A stretch of 52,031 nt of DNA from Legionella anisa (GTDB lineage Bacteria; Pseudomonadota; Gammaproteobacteria; Legionellales; Legionellaceae): the NCBI RefSeq assembly GCF_001467525.1, contig NZ_LNXS01000027.1, forward strand, positions 1 through 52,031. Reading direction: 5' to 3'. Numbering within the stretch: the first letter of the stretch is position 1; every line of letters starts with the position of its first letter. The notes beneath the pieces were generated by a model. That model saw only the letters and a list, made by a program, of their open reading frames with translations. It did not search any database and was not told the origin of the DNA. A program made the position numbers and the translations under genes. This document shows, one piece after another, positions 20,783 to 29,819 of this stretch.

Positions 20783-21533
20783 CGCGCAAAGTCAAAATTT
20801 CTACACCATCATCGGTAACCAATAAGGTATGTTCCCATTGGGCTGAAAGGCTATGATCTTTAGTGACTACAGTCCATTGATCAGGCAATAAGCGGGTATG
20901 GTGTTTTCCAACATTGATCATAGGCTCTATAGTGAAAGTCATACCTGGTTCCAATTTCATTCCTGTTCCGGGTATTCCATAATGCAATACTTGAGGATCT
21001 TCATGGAAGATGCGACCTATACCATGGCCACAATAATCGCGGACAACTGAGCAACGATTTTTTTCTGCATGTTGTTGTATGGCATAACCTATATCACCTA
21101 ACTGTACTCCGGGTTTTACCATGTCAATTCCGATAAACAAACAATCATGGGCTACCTGAATTACATGTTTTGCTTTAACTGATGGTGCACCAATAACGAA
21201 CATTTTACTGGTATCCCCATGATAGTCATTTTTGATTACCGTGACGTCGATATTAATTATGTCCCCATCTTTTAAAACCTTTTTCCCCGGGATTCCATGA
21301 CAAACCACATGGTTTACTGAGGTACAAATCGACTTTGGGAAGCCATTATAATTTAAAGGGGCAGGAATTGCTTTTTGTGTATTCACAATGTAGTCATGAC
21401 AAATGGTATTCAGTTCGTCAGTGGTAATACCTTCTTGTACATGTGGACCGATCATCTCCAGAACTTCGGCAGCAAGTCTGCCTGCAATACGCATTTTTTC
21501 AATTTCGTCAGGGGTCTTTATAGTAACTGCCAT
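20766..21533 (-). CDS. map: Methionine aminopeptidase, type I
   Basis: Removes N-terminal methionine from nascent proteins. 255 residues. The five metal ligands are visible in order: Asp in IINIDVTV, Asp in HGDTSKMF, His in GHGIGRIFHE, Glu in FTIEPMI and Glu in QWEHTLLVT. The substrate-side His in NHVVCHGIPG is also present. First gene of the map-glnD operon; a 262-nt AT-rich gap separates it from the divergent gene at 21796. Confidence 0.96.
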   Translation of the reverse strand: MAVTIKTPDEIEKMRIAGRLAAEVLEMIGPHVQEGITTDELNTICHDYIVNTQKAIPAPLNYNGFPKSICTSVNHVVCHGIPGKKVLKDGDIINIDVTVIKNDYHGDTSKMFVIGAPSVKAKHVIQVAHDCLFIGIDMVKPGVQLGDIGYAIQQHAEKNRCSVVRDYCGHGIGRIFHEDPQVLHYGIPGTGMKLEPGMTFTIEPMINVGKHHTRLLPDQWTVVTKDHSLSAQWEHTLLVTDDGVEILTLRDEERK

Positions 21534-21795
21534 ATGAATCCAAAAGTGTTAATTGATTGTCTAATATATTTTGTTCCAATATATATAGTGTAGGTTAAAT
21601 AAGAACTGTATGTATTAATCATTTTGGAACGAAAAGCATATTAGCATAATTGATTATGCATGTCACCGAATCCCAATTTAGTGTGCCATAATGACCCATA
21701 GTCTCTATTTATTTGTCATGAAATGTGTTGCGCTTACTTTCATTTCGAGTACTATACTTTATTAAAAACAGGCCTCTTCAATCTAAGGAAAGGAA

Positions 21796-22158
21796 ATGAA
21801 ACTCCGCGCACGTGTTTTAATATCTGCCTTATGTTTTCTACTATGTACTTGTACTTCTGCTTTTGCTTTTGAGGGGCATGGGGGAGGTTATCATGGTGCG
21901 ATTCCAAATACTGGGTATCATAATAATGGGTATTATAACAACTACCAGGGCAGTTATTACCATAACAATGAATGGTATGGAGGAAGTATAAATGCGAATA
22001 CCTGGAATGATGGTATTTGGTATGATGATAATTTAAATGATGATACGAATGTGGTTCTGGGAGTACCTAATGAAGGTTATTATGATCCTTCATGCCAAAC
22101 AATAGACGATTGTAGTTCAGGTACTTGTGTTCTGGTAAATACATGTGATCAAGAATAA
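21796..22158 (+). CDS. Small secreted Gly/Tyr/Asn-rich protein
   Basis: Unrecognised exported protein of 120 residues. Residues 1-24 are a clear signal peptide (hydrophobic ISALCFLLCTCTS, cleavage after AFAF or nearby). The mature part is rich in Gly, Tyr, Asn and His up to about residue 65, then acidic. It ends with four cysteines (PSCQTIDDCSSGTCVLVNTC) likely to form two disulfides in the periplasm or outside the cell. AAGGAAAGG precedes the ATG. A TATACT at 21753-21758 may be the -10 element. The next gene follows within 5 nt. Confidence 0.72.
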   Translation: MKLRARVLISALCFLLCTCTSAFAFEGHGGGYHGAIPNTGYHNNGYYNNYQGSYYHNNEWYGGSINANTWNDGIWYDDNLNDDTNVVLGVPNEGYYDPSCQTIDDCSSGTCVLVNTCDQE

Positions 22159-22162
22159 GTGT

Positions 22163-23209
22163 ATGCATAAAAAAATATATCAATGGGCAGTCATAGGGGC
22201 CGGTCCTGCTGGGATCGCAGCAGTGGGTAAATTATTGGATAATGGTCTTTTACCAGAGGATATTTTATGGCTTGATCCTCATTTTAAGGTTGGGGATTTT
22301 GGCCTTTATTGGCGTAATGTCTCGAGTAATACTAAGGTCAAATACTTTAAAGATTTTTTATCGGCAGTCCATTCTTTTCATTATCAAGAGGCTCCGATTG
22401 ATTTTCAATTAAATCATTTACCATTAGATGAAACCTGTACTTTGAGTTTCATGGCAGAGCCTTTGCAGTGGATTACAGAAAATTTTTTACAAAAAGTCCA
22501 AGCAGTAAAAACAACGATTCATAATATGTTTTTATCTAAGCGCTTATGGTCTTTAAGTTCAGATTCACAAACATATCATGCTAAAAATGTAATATTGGCT
22601 ACAGGTGCATTGCCATCATCATTAAATTATCCAGGTGTTAATGTAATTCCTTTTGATACAGCAATTGATAAGGAAAAATTGTCTGCTGTTATTCATCATG
22701 ATGAAACTTATGGCGTATTTGGATCTTCTCATTCTGCAATCATTATTTTAAAGCATCTTGTAGAGTTAAATGTTAAAAAGATCATTAATTTTTACCGATC
22801 ACCCTGCTGCTACGCTATTGAGATGGATGATTGGATCCTTTTTGATAATACAGGGTTAAAGGGGCAGAGTGCAGCCTGGGCCAGAGAACACATTGATGGG
22901 GTTTTGCCCTCCAATCTCGTACGTTACAATGTCAGTGAACCAAATATTGCACGTTTTTTGCCTGAATGTAGCCAAGTAATTTATGCAGTCGGTTTTGAGC
23001 AACGTAAAACTATTGTTATTGGTGATTATGAAAATTCACGCCATAATCCCTATGTCGGTATTATTGGACCAGGGCTATTTGGTTTAGGTATTGCCTACCC
23101 AGAAACCAAGGCGGATGCCTATGGTAATGTAGAATCTCAGGTAGGCTTATGGAAGTTTATGGTTTACCTCAATAAGGTGATGCCTCTTTGGCTTAAGTAT
23201 ACAACTTAA
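22163..23209 (+). CDS. FAD-dependent oxidoreductase
   Basis: 348-residue flavoprotein of the pyridine-nucleotide-disulfide/monooxygenase superfamily. The FAD-binding GAGPAGIAAVGKLL lies near 12, a second dinucleotide-like motif FGSSHSAIIILKHL near 190, and the ATG motif NVILATGALPSS near 147. There is no redox CxxC pair, so a thioredoxin-reductase role is unlikely. ATG 22163 is chosen; the GTG at 22145 would overlap the previous gene. No signal peptide. The substrate is unknown. A terminator-like hairpin follows at 23220. Confidence 0.78.
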   Translation: MHKKIYQWAVIGAGPAGIAAVGKLLDNGLLPEDILWLDPHFKVGDFGLYWRNVSSNTKVKYFKDFLSAVHSFHYQEAPIDFQLNHLPLDETCTLSFMAEPLQWITENFLQKVQAVKTTIHNMFLSKRLWSLSSDSQTYHAKNVILATGALPSSLNYPGVNVIPFDTAIDKEKLSAVIHHDETYGVFGSSHSAIIILKHLVELNVKKIINFYRSPCCYAIEMDDWILFDNTGLKGQSAAWAREHIDGVLPSNLVRYNVSEPNIARFLPECSQVIYAVGFEQRKTIVIGDYENSRHNPYVGIIGPGLFGLGIAYPETKADAYGNVESQVGLWKFMVYLNKVMPLWLKYTT

Positions 23210-23219
23210 TTCTAGTTCC

Positions 23220-23260
23220 AGCCCTTGGGGATTAATTGGCTCATTATCCCGAGGGCTTTA
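23220..23260 (+). terminator. Probable terminator after the FAD oxidoreductase gene
   Basis: AGCCCTTGGGGAT pairs with ATCCCGAGGGCT across a 12-nt loop, 10 nt after the stop. The T-tract is short (TTT), so the call is moderate. Confidence 0.55.
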
Positions 23261-23334
23261 AAATATAGAAAAAATACTTTTCAACCTACACAACACCTAC
23301 TAAAATGAGTCTTTTTTTAATTTAAAAAATAATA

Positions 23335-24045
23335 ATGCAAAGGATTGGTATATTATTCTGGCTTTCAGTATGTATCTTCGTTTGGGGGTGGCCAAACAAT
23401 GCAGAATGTGCACTTGAGCGTGATTTTCAATCTTGGTTTAATGTAACAGCGATTGGTAAAACTCATAGTAAGGACAAAATACTGAGTCGCGTACGATATT
23501 GGTTAGAAACACAAGAGCGTTTAGGTGATGATAGCAGTCGTTTTTCACAAATATTAGTACGTCCAGGATTGGGTTATGCCTTAACAGAGAATCTGAGTAT
23601 CTGGGTTGGATACGCCTGGATATACACAGGAAAACCTAATACTTCTAATCCATTTGAGGAAGATCGAATTTGGCAACAAATTTTGTGGGCTAAAACCAAT
23701 CGATATTTGACATTTACTAGCAGAACACGTACGGAGCAGCGGTTTCTAGAAAATAATCCTAAAACGGCTTATCGATTTAGACAGCTTATTAAAATTTCAG
23801 TACCGCTTAAACAATATACTCAATTTAGTTTTGTTACGAGCGATGAACTGTTTCTTCATAAGAATAATTTTGTGGGTACAAACAGTCGTGGTTTTGATCA
23901 AAACCGATTTTTTATTGGTTTGGGGTATAAAATAAATCCAATAGTTTCTACTGAAGTTGGTTATATGAACCAATACATTCGACGTTTTGGGGTTCCAGAC
24001 TTTTTAGCCAATATTGCATCAATAAATTTTTTTATAAATTTCTAA
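23335..24045 (+). CDS. DUF2490 family outer-membrane beta-barrel protein
   Basis: 236-residue exported protein. A signal peptide at 1-26 ends in NAECALE. The mature protein shows alternating amphipathic beta strands typical of a small barrel and matches the DUF2490 pattern (DFQSWFNVTAIGK near the start, RVRYWLETQERLGDDSSRFSQ, RPGLGYALTENLSIWVGYAW, and a terminal SINFFINF ending in Phe as outer-membrane proteins do). The function of the family is unknown. A convergent hairpin lies directly downstream. Confidence 0.8.
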   Translation: MQRIGILFWLSVCIFVWGWPNNAECALERDFQSWFNVTAIGKTHSKDKILSRVRYWLETQERLGDDSSRFSQILVRPGLGYALTENLSIWVGYAWIYTGKPNTSNPFEEDRIWQQILWAKTNRYLTFTSRTRTEQRFLENNPKTAYRFRQLIKISVPLKQYTQFSFVTSDELFLHKNNFVGTNSRGFDQNRFFIGLGYKINPIVSTEVGYMNQYIRRFGVPDFLANIASINFFINF

Positions 24046-24054
24046 AAGTGAGCA

Positions 24055-24111
24055 TTTTCAAGATGAACTTAAGTGAAAAGTTGCAAGTTATCTTGAGTAT
24101 CATCTTGAAAA
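24055..24111. terminator. Candidate bidirectional terminator between convergent genes
   Basis: TTTTCAAGATGA (24055-24066) is the exact reverse complement of TCATCTTGAAAA (24100-24111), with further pairing inside (ACTTAAG with CTTGAGT). It has T-rich and A-rich flanks and lies between two gene ends. Confidence 0.55.
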
Positions 24112-24119
24112 GCATCTTC

Positions 24120-24305
24120 TTAACGACTTCCGCCAGCGCCACCAAGTCCTCCAGCGCTACCAGGTCCTCCAGAGCTACCGCTTCCGCCAGCGCCGCCAAC
24201 TCCACCATAACCTCTATTGTCCATTTTAGAAATTTCTCCAGGTTTTGGTGTATGACATCCTGCTAAAAAAGAGGTTAATAATAACAATAATAGTGCTTGT
24301 TTCAT
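24120..24305 (-). CDS. Small Gly-rich lipoprotein
   Basis: 61-residue predicted lipoprotein. The signal peptide MKQALLLLLLTSFLAGC ends in a good lipobox (LAGC, lipidated Cys17). The mature part begins HTPKPGE and is dominated by Gly/Ser/Ala (GGVGGAGGSGSSGG). AAGGA lies 7 nt before the ATG, which supports a real gene despite the small size. Probably periplasmic-facing and membrane-anchored; the function cannot be inferred. Confidence 0.65.
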   Translation of the reverse strand: MKQALLLLLLTSFLAGCHTPKPGEISKMDNRGYGGVGGAGGSGSSGGPGSAGGLGGAGGSR

Positions 24306-24352
24306 GAATGTCCTTATTATATCGATTAAAAAGAATTTAAAATTCTTAGGTT

Positions 24353-24402
24353 GAAAATCAGACCCTTTTGACTCAAGCTAGTGAAATGTAAACAGATCCT
24401 AG
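24353..24402. repeat. Partial copy of the GGGCCTGTTTACA-type element
   Basis: About 50 nt match the right end of the palindromic element at 28006-28149 (GAAAATCAG, then TTTTGACTCAA, then AAATGTAAACAG), with scattered mismatches. The left arm is missing. Confidence 0.6.
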
Positions 24403-24536
24403 TCAACAAAGTATAACTATTTTTTACATGCCTGCAAAAGCAGAATATTTTTTTGCACTCATTCTTGAGGTTACAAAACACTTATTTTTCTTTTATATTC
24501 TTTGTCTTGGCGAAGACAGTGCAACACTAAATGATT

Positions 24537-25784
24537 TTAGGAATTATCGATTGATGTTGAGTTTTCTGTTTGGTGTGAGCGGTAATGCCAAAATTTTGGC
24601 AAGGACAAACAACACAAGGTTACTCCTATAATGCATAATACACCACCTGAGATCAGAGCAGTTGTAATACCAAAACTGGTGGCAATAAATCCAGCACGTG
24701 TATCCCCTAATTTAGGTCCGCTCAAATAACTGATCATTTCAATACCGGCTAACCTTCCACGATATTCCGTTGGAATAGTATTATTCCACAAAGTAGTGCG
24801 AAATATTCCGCTTATCGCATCAAAAGCTCCTGCAAGTGCTAAGAAAAACAGGATTAACCAAAGCGAACTTGATAAACCAAACCCAATCATTGCTGCGCCC
24901 CACAGTACAGAGGCAATGGCAATGGCTCTACCATCATGGTTTATTTTTGCAGTCCAACCACTAAAAAATGAAATAATCAGTGCTCCTGCAGCAGGGGCAG
25001 AATAAAGCAAACCTAAGGTTTTTGCACCACCAAGTGATTGGGCTATAGCAGGAAGTAACGAATTAGGCCATGCAAAAACCATGGCGATAACATCTACAGC
25101 ATAGCTTCCTATTAATTCCTGCCGATTAAATGCAAAAGAAATCCCTTGTTTTAGGGATGATAAAATGGAAGGATGCTTCTGTATGGCCGGCTTGGGTATC
25201 GTATGAATTCTGACCAAAGCGATTAATGAAATAAAAAATGTAATTAAATCAACGAAGTAAGTAATAATTATGCCGTATTGTGCAATAATAAGTCCAGAAA
25301 GGGCAGGTGCAATAATCATACAAAAACTGAATTTAAATGTAGCAAGCGCGCCCATTTTTTTGTAATCACTAGGCTTAACAATCTGTTGCATAACGCTATC
25401 AAAAGCAGGACGATGCAGTCCATTAATCGCAGACATACACGCTGAAATGATAAAAATAAGGCTTAGTGAGGGGGATGGCTGGTATGAGTTAAGAGCAAGT
25501 AGAAAACATCCTCCGGCAAGAAGTAATTCACTAATAATTAATAAACCACGACGATTGTATCGATCAGCAAATACACCACCAATCAGCGCAGTGATTAATA
25601 AAGGCAATAATTGAACCAAACTGAGTAAACCGACCAAAAAAGTTGACTGAGTCATTTGGTAAATTTGATAGGGCACTGCGACACTGGTGATCATAGTACC
25701 TATAAATGAAATAAATTGACCTAAATAGAGTAATCTGAAGTCTCGATTTTTTTTAAGAAGAGAGAGATCTAACAACTGGCTCAT
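24537..25784 (-). CDS. MFS transporter (EntS/MFS_3-like exporter)
   Basis: Twelve-helix major facilitator of 415 residues from the ATG at 25784; an upstream TTG at 25826 is less likely. It opens with LLKKNRDFRLLYLGQFISFIGTMI, typical of the MFS_3/EntS group, and has the loop 2-3 motif GGVFADRYNRRGLLI near 75. The group includes the enterobactin exporter and macrolide efflux proteins, so export of a small hydrophobic or siderophore-like molecule is likely. No siderophore genes are nearby. It stands alone between orphan genes. Confidence 0.82.
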   Translation of the reverse strand: MSQLLDLSLLKKNRDFRLLYLGQFISFIGTMITSVAVPYQIYQMTQSTFLVGLLSLVQLLPLLITALIGGVFADRYNRRGLLIISELLLAGGCFLLALNSYQPSPSLSLIFIISACMSAINGLHRPAFDSVMQQIVKPSDYKKMGALATFKFSFCMIIAPALSGLIIAQYGIIITYFVDLITFFISLIALVRIHTIPKPAIQKHPSILSSLKQGISFAFNRQELIGSYAVDVIAMVFAWPNSLLPAIAQSLGGAKTLGLLYSAPAAGALIISFFSGWTAKINHDGRAIAIASVLWGAAMIGFGLSSSLWLILFFLALAGAFDAISGIFRTTLWNNTIPTEYRGRLAGIEMISYLSGPKLGDTRAGFIATSFGITTALISGGVLCIIGVTLCCLSLPKFWHYRSHQTENSTSIDNS

Positions 25785-26326
25785 TTTGAAATACCCAAAT
25801 GTGTAGAACAGAAAATAAAAAGACAAGGGAAGATTTTATTCTTTTTAATTGGTTCAGTACAGCACTGATTTGTTCTGGGAAAAGCAATTATTAAGCAGCT
25901 GATCTAAGAAGATTCAGAATCATTATTGTTATTATTTTGTTTTTTATTATTTTCTTGATTTTGGTCTTCATTTTTTTCTTTATCATGAAGTTTCAAGGGA
26001 TCGATAAAGCTCACCGGAGTGGAATAAGTGCAATAAAATTTTGTGCAAATTTATTTAGAGTTTTTAGAATAAGATCTAAATAGTTCATATCGAATTTCCT
26101 TATTCTACTTTAGCTATTTGCCGATATAAAAGATTCCGAGTCAAATCCATTGTAGTTTAGCAAAAAAATTTGAAAGAAAGTAATTATTATGGTTGTAATT
26201 ACTATTTTCAGGTTGCTGTAAAGTGAGCAATTTAAATTAAGTGGTTCATAAGGAATCAGTATGGGTTGAAAATAATAACAATTGACATATAATGTACATC
26301 AGTTTAAATTAAATCATAGAGGTTAT
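25785..26326. other. AT-rich intergenic region with a doubtful small frame
   Basis: 542 nt between divergent genes. On the minus strand, 25904-26014 is an open frame of 36 codons from a GTG (VSFIDPLKLHDKEKNEDQNQ then an Asn-rich run ending DSESS). It has no ribosome binding site and is low-complexity, so it is noted but not called as a gene. The remainder is promoter-like AT-rich sequence. Confidence 0.45.
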
Positions 26327-27472
26327 ATGCTAAAAATTACGAACAGCAATAGTCATGAGCACAGTCATGCAAATTCTGAAGTTACAAAAAAAGCTCCGGT
26401 TTCAGCTACACAACAAATCCTTCAGCCTAATCAAATAATTAAACTATTAAAATCAAAGTCTCGTCAAAAAGAAGCAGAAAAAGCTTTTTTATATGCATTC
26501 GCAGATATAGAAAAACAAGTAGTATTGGATTTTATTAAAACACTGCACGATTTACCTTTAACAACCCCTGATAATGATGTCGCTGCAGTAATTTATCAAT
26601 GGTATCTCTCAGTTGGCCTGCAGAATAAGAAGGGATTTGAAATGACTGATAAAGAATATCAGAATAATAAATCTGCAAGTATTGCCCGTATCATCACTTC
26701 TCATTTATTGCCGAAAAATAAGGAAAAATTAAAAGGTAAGGCGCTTCTTGATGTAGGTGCAGGTGATTGCGCAATGACTTATTTAGTAAGTAAACAGCTA
26801 GAGATGGAAGCAAATGCAATTGATATTCAAACAGAGATTGACTGGGGCGGTGAAAATAGCAGTGACAAAAAAAGAAAAAATCATTATATGACACAACTTC
26901 ATAACTATTATGAATATGATGGTAAGGATCTCTTAGGTGTGCTTAAAGGGAAAAAATTTGCGGTTGTTATGTATAATCATTCATTACATCATTTCCCTTC
27001 GTTTCAAGCGCAGCTCGACAGTTTAAAACAGGCAAGTCAGATTTTAGAACCAGGTGGAATACTTTTTTTATCAGAGCATGCGAATTGTTTTGATGAGGAC
27101 ATCTTGGATCTATCTCATATTTTATTATACCTAAGGTATAGTATCGATAAACAGCAAATTCTTTGCCCTGAAGATGCTATGAAGGCTATTTTAAAATTTA
27201 AATCGGAATATCAATCTCTTTATTTTTCTAAAAATATTCTTGATGTGATCACCAATCAATTGGGATTTACTCTGGCTAAAGAGGAAATTCGTTCTCCAAC
27301 GGATGTAGCAAAAGCAACATTTTTCTGTTTTGTAAAAAAACCTTCGAGAGCGGAGTTGACTTATTCTCCATATTTCTTTGATGAAGATAAGGCAAGTAGA
27401 CTTCATCATGTGAAAGATTCTGACCATCAGGATCTACCTCAAAGAAGATATCCTGCTGAAGCTTTTAATTAA
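26327..27472 (+). CDS. Class I SAM-dependent methyltransferase, orphan
   Basis: 381 residues from ATG 26327 (AGAGG just upstream; the TTG at 26282 is rejected). A His-rich N-terminus (SNSHEHSHANSE) and a helical region of about 140 residues precede a Rossmann methyltransferase domain. Motif I is LLDVGAGDCAMTYLV near 158, the acidic residue of motif II lies in NAIDIQ, and VVMYNHSLHHFPS plus LEPGGILFLSEHANC match the later motifs. The substrate is unknown. The long N-terminal extension and isolated position make a secreted effector possible, but no secretion signal can be proven. Confidence 0.72.
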   Translation: MLKITNSNSHEHSHANSEVTKKAPVSATQQILQPNQIIKLLKSKSRQKEAEKAFLYAFADIEKQVVLDFIKTLHDLPLTTPDNDVAAVIYQWYLSVGLQNKKGFEMTDKEYQNNKSASIARIITSHLLPKNKEKLKGKALLDVGAGDCAMTYLVSKQLEMEANAIDIQTEIDWGGENSSDKKRKNHYMTQLHNYYEYDGKDLLGVLKGKKFAVVMYNHSLHHFPSFQAQLDSLKQASQILEPGGILFLSEHANCFDEDILDLSHILLYLRYSIDKQQILCPEDAMKAILKFKSEYQSLYFSKNILDVITNQLGFTLAKEEIRSPTDVAKATFFCFVKKPSRAELTYSPYFFDEDKASRLHHVKDSDHQDLPQRRYPAEAFN

Positions 27473-27549
27473 TTACTGCAATTAAGCAAAGTTAGCCTGT
27501 ATTGAACTTGGAATTAGATACAGGCTTCAAAAAACCATGTGAGCATAAA

Positions 27550-27933
27550 TTACATCATGGGAACATAAGAAGTTTCCTCAGTTTCCAATGTTGAATTTAC
27601 ACCTAGGGTTTTTAAAAAATTGGAGCAGATTTCTTTAGATTCAGGAAATATTTTTTCATAAAAGGAAAAATCTTCAACTGTTTGATTCACGGTATCTTTC
27701 ATGTATGCCTGCACATATTTTTTGTCTTCGAAAAGATAAGACTGGCGATCTAAATTGACTAAAATAGTTAAAACATGTTGTTGATATGCTTCAATTAATT
27801 GAGTGACATTTCTTCGATTTTCAAATAAATTAAGACCTAAAGAAGTGCTGCGGATCGTTTCATCCAGTCTTACTACATTTTTATCCCAATACTCATTGTA
27901 GCGGTATTCAAATAAGGAATTTTGAAATTTCAT
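27550..27933 (-). CDS. Hypothetical protein, 127 residues
   Basis: Not recognised. ATG 27933 has AAGGA 7 nt upstream and is preferred to the upstream frame start at 27954. The product is soluble and mostly helical (RRNVTQLIEAYQQHVLTILVNLDRQSYL, then KYVQAYMKDTVNQTVEDFSFY). No signal peptide or membrane segment. Convergent with the methyltransferase gene. It may belong to an effector or accessory set, but there is no direct evidence. Confidence 0.55.
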   Translation of the reverse strand: MKFQNSLFEYRYNEYWDKNVVRLDETIRSTSLGLNLFENRRNVTQLIEAYQQHVLTILVNLDRQSYLFEDKKYVQAYMKDTVNQTVEDFSFYEKIFPESKEICSNFLKTLGVNSTLETEETSYVPMM

Positions 27934-28005
27934 ATTTATCCTTTTATTAATCAAAAATAATAAATATATAGGCAGAATATTAAGAAAATATTAAATGCAG
28001 TGAAT

Positions 28006-28149
28006 TAGGGTCTGTTTCCATTTCTACTATCTTGGCCAAACTGTACTGATTTTCTGCGTTCCGATGCTCTCATACTCATGTATGCTGCGCTTCGGTGCTC
28101 GAAAATCAGGCCATTTTGACTCAATTTAGCAAAATGTAAACAGGCCCTA
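28006..28149. repeat. Palindromic MITE-like element, about 144 nt
   Basis: The ends are imperfect inverted repeats: TAGGGTCTGTTTCCATTT on the left against AAATGTAAACAGGCCCTA on the right. An inner pair, CTGATTTTC and GAAAATCAG, flanks GC-rich sequence containing TGCGCTTCGGTGCTC. No coding capacity. A partial second copy at 24353-24402 shows that the sequence is dispersed. It abuts the 3' end of the gene at 28158. Confidence 0.75.
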
Positions 28150-28157
28150 ATGTTTCA

Positions 28158-28742
28158 TTAAAATTCATTTCTTAATGTATCTTTGGAAGACATTTCCCAT
28201 ACAGAGTGTACAAAGTCAGAATCTTCCATTTCAGGAAGTGTAACTGTTTGGGGCAATGAGGGATTTACATCCGCAAAGTGATTTCTTACAATTTCTCCAT
28301 GAAGCAAGTCTTTTAAATCGGTTATATAAGCAATAATACGCTCTGCGGGTAAACTCTCGATAATTGCTTCATGGGTACATTCTTCCGGTAAATCTGTGTG
28401 TTCAAGTAAAGCGTCATATAAAGAAGATAACACAATGAGTCTTTCTGCAACCCCCACGATTAATCCACTTTTCCCATTTTCAATTTCTTTATCCTTTAGA
28501 AAGCCTGAGAATAAATCATTAAGAGCAACAGTTCCTCCATATGTTATTAGGGGTTTATTCTCCGATAAGTATTTAGATAATGCCTCAATTGTTACTCTGT
28601 CAAAACTCCCTCTTATTGGCAGACCATCATCAGGACAAGTACCATGAATTCTATAATAAGGTACATTACGTTCTATTGTTGAGGCCAAGCCACCAATACT
28701 TGGAGGTTTTGTGCTAAAAAAGCGTAGCTTCCCAATACTCAT
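28158..28742 (-). CDS. Hypothetical protein, 194 residues
   Basis: Not recognised. ATG 28742 has GGAG 7 nt upstream, giving MSIGKLRFFSTKPPSIGGL; the frame start at 28781 lacks support. No signal peptide or membrane helix is evident. A helical stretch (GVAERLIVLSSLYDALLEHTDL) lies near the middle, and the C-terminus is acidic (PEMEDSDFVHSVWEMSSKD), a composition seen in some Dot/Icm substrates but not diagnostic. The segment YYRIHGTCPDDGLPIRGSFD is distinctive for a database search. Confidence 0.5.
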   Translation of the reverse strand: MSIGKLRFFSTKPPSIGGLASTIERNVPYYRIHGTCPDDGLPIRGSFDRVTIEALSKYLSENKPLITYGGTVALNDLFSGFLKDKEIENGKSGLIVGVAERLIVLSSLYDALLEHTDLPEECTHEAIIESLPAERIIAYITDLKDLLHGEIVRNHFADVNPSLPQTVTLPEMEDSDFVHSVWEMSSKDTLRNEF

Positions 28743-28919
28743 GCCGACACTCCGAATAGATAAATATACTTCAAAAATCAAAAGTAATTAGAGCGTTCAT
28801 TTTTTCATACCTTATTATTAATTATAGTCATTATTTGGTTCCGCGCCGTTTGGCAGCGTATTCTTGGACCAAATTACACTTTAATTCACAGTCTACTCAT
28901 TGTATCGCTTAAGTAGCGT

Positions 28920-29378
28920 TTAACATTGCGATAAGGTTTTCGGATGCACTAAGTTTAAAAAATCTTCACTTTTGATTTTTAGAAGCTGAGTATGATTACC
29001 CGCATTAAAAACGAACCACTCTTGATGTGCAAGGCTATCTGCAAGATAGACATCCATACCATAAAGTTCGCCAAACAATGGTATCGCTCCAACTTCACAG
29101 TCGGTAAATTTGTCTTGAAATTCAAATTCCTTAGCAATTTCTGCACGTTTTGCCTGAGTTTCTCTTTTTAATAGATTTAAATCCAAACGAGCATGAGCGG
29201 GAATTGCTACAAGTGCAAATTTTCCATCCAATTTGACAACTATAGATTTAGCAAAACAGTTTCCTTTAATATGTGCTGCCTGTGCACATTGGGACGCTGT
29301 ATATGCTCTAGAGTGGCTGATAGTCTTATATGCGATATCATGGTTATGCATGTATTTTTTTAGTGATGGGCTTAACAT
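28920..29378 (-). CDS. YbaK/ProX-type aminoacyl-tRNA deacylase
   Basis: 152-residue stand-alone editing domain that hydrolyses mischarged tRNA. The YbaK fold is visible from AHIKGNCFAKSIVVK, with the conserved catalytic lysine about Lys44, through CEVGAIPLFGELYGMDVYLAD to EWFVFNAGNHTQLLKI. AGGAG lies 6 nt before the ATG. Which mischarged tRNA is edited (Ala- or Cys-tRNA-Pro, or another) cannot be told. Single gene in its orientation, cytosolic. Confidence 0.85.
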   Translation of the reverse strand: MLSPSLKKYMHNHDIAYKTISHSRAYTASQCAQAAHIKGNCFAKSIVVKLDGKFALVAIPAHARLDLNLLKRETQAKRAEIAKEFEFQDKFTDCEVGAIPLFGELYGMDVYLADSLAHQEWFVFNAGNHTQLLKIKSEDFLNLVHPKTLSQC

Positions 29379-29598
29379 GGAGTTCTCCTGAAAAAGGTCT
29401 ATTTGATTAATTATAGTCCTTATTTAGCCCTGACAGGGTGATTTTGCTGCTTATACAAGGGGAGCTAGTCAGCCAAAAAGCTTCATTTACACGCGCACCA
29501 ACGGTGGCAGCTCGACAAGAACAGAGAGTCCCAAGGCAGCAAACGCGGAGCTCGTTGTACTATAATTGATACAAATCAATGAATATAATGGTGCAAAT

Positions 29599-29805
29599 AT
29601 GAATAGGGACGCAGAGGTATTAGAAATTTATCATCGAAATATAAGTAAAGAAGACAAAATTCGTTTACTTGAAGAAATTGCGCTTGATCTGCATAATGAA
29701 ATGGAAGCCCAAGATCAAAATATGCATCCAGAAATTCATAATAAATTAGCTGAAGGCTTAAGACTCGCAACGAATTTTATAAGGGAATTACATCATCAAA
29801 ATTAA
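29599..29805 (+). CDS. Small helical hypothetical protein, 68 residues
   Basis: ATG 29599 gives MNRDAEVLEIYHRN; the frame is open to a TTG at 29566. The sequence is strongly helical and charged (KEDKIRLLEEIALDLHNEMEAQ, then LAEGLRLATNFIREL). The ribosome binding site is weak, so this is moderate. It is convergent with the GNAT gene. No family recognised. Confidence 0.45.
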   Translation: MNRDAEVLEIYHRNISKEDKIRLLEEIALDLHNEMEAQDQNMHPEIHNKLAEGLRLATNFIRELHHQN

Positions 29806-29819
29806 AAATAATTTCCGGA

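Noticed and set aside
25904..26014. 36-codon minus-strand GTG frame with an Asn-rich tail
   Set aside because: No ribosome binding site and low-complexity composition; AAT runs arise easily in this AT-rich gap.
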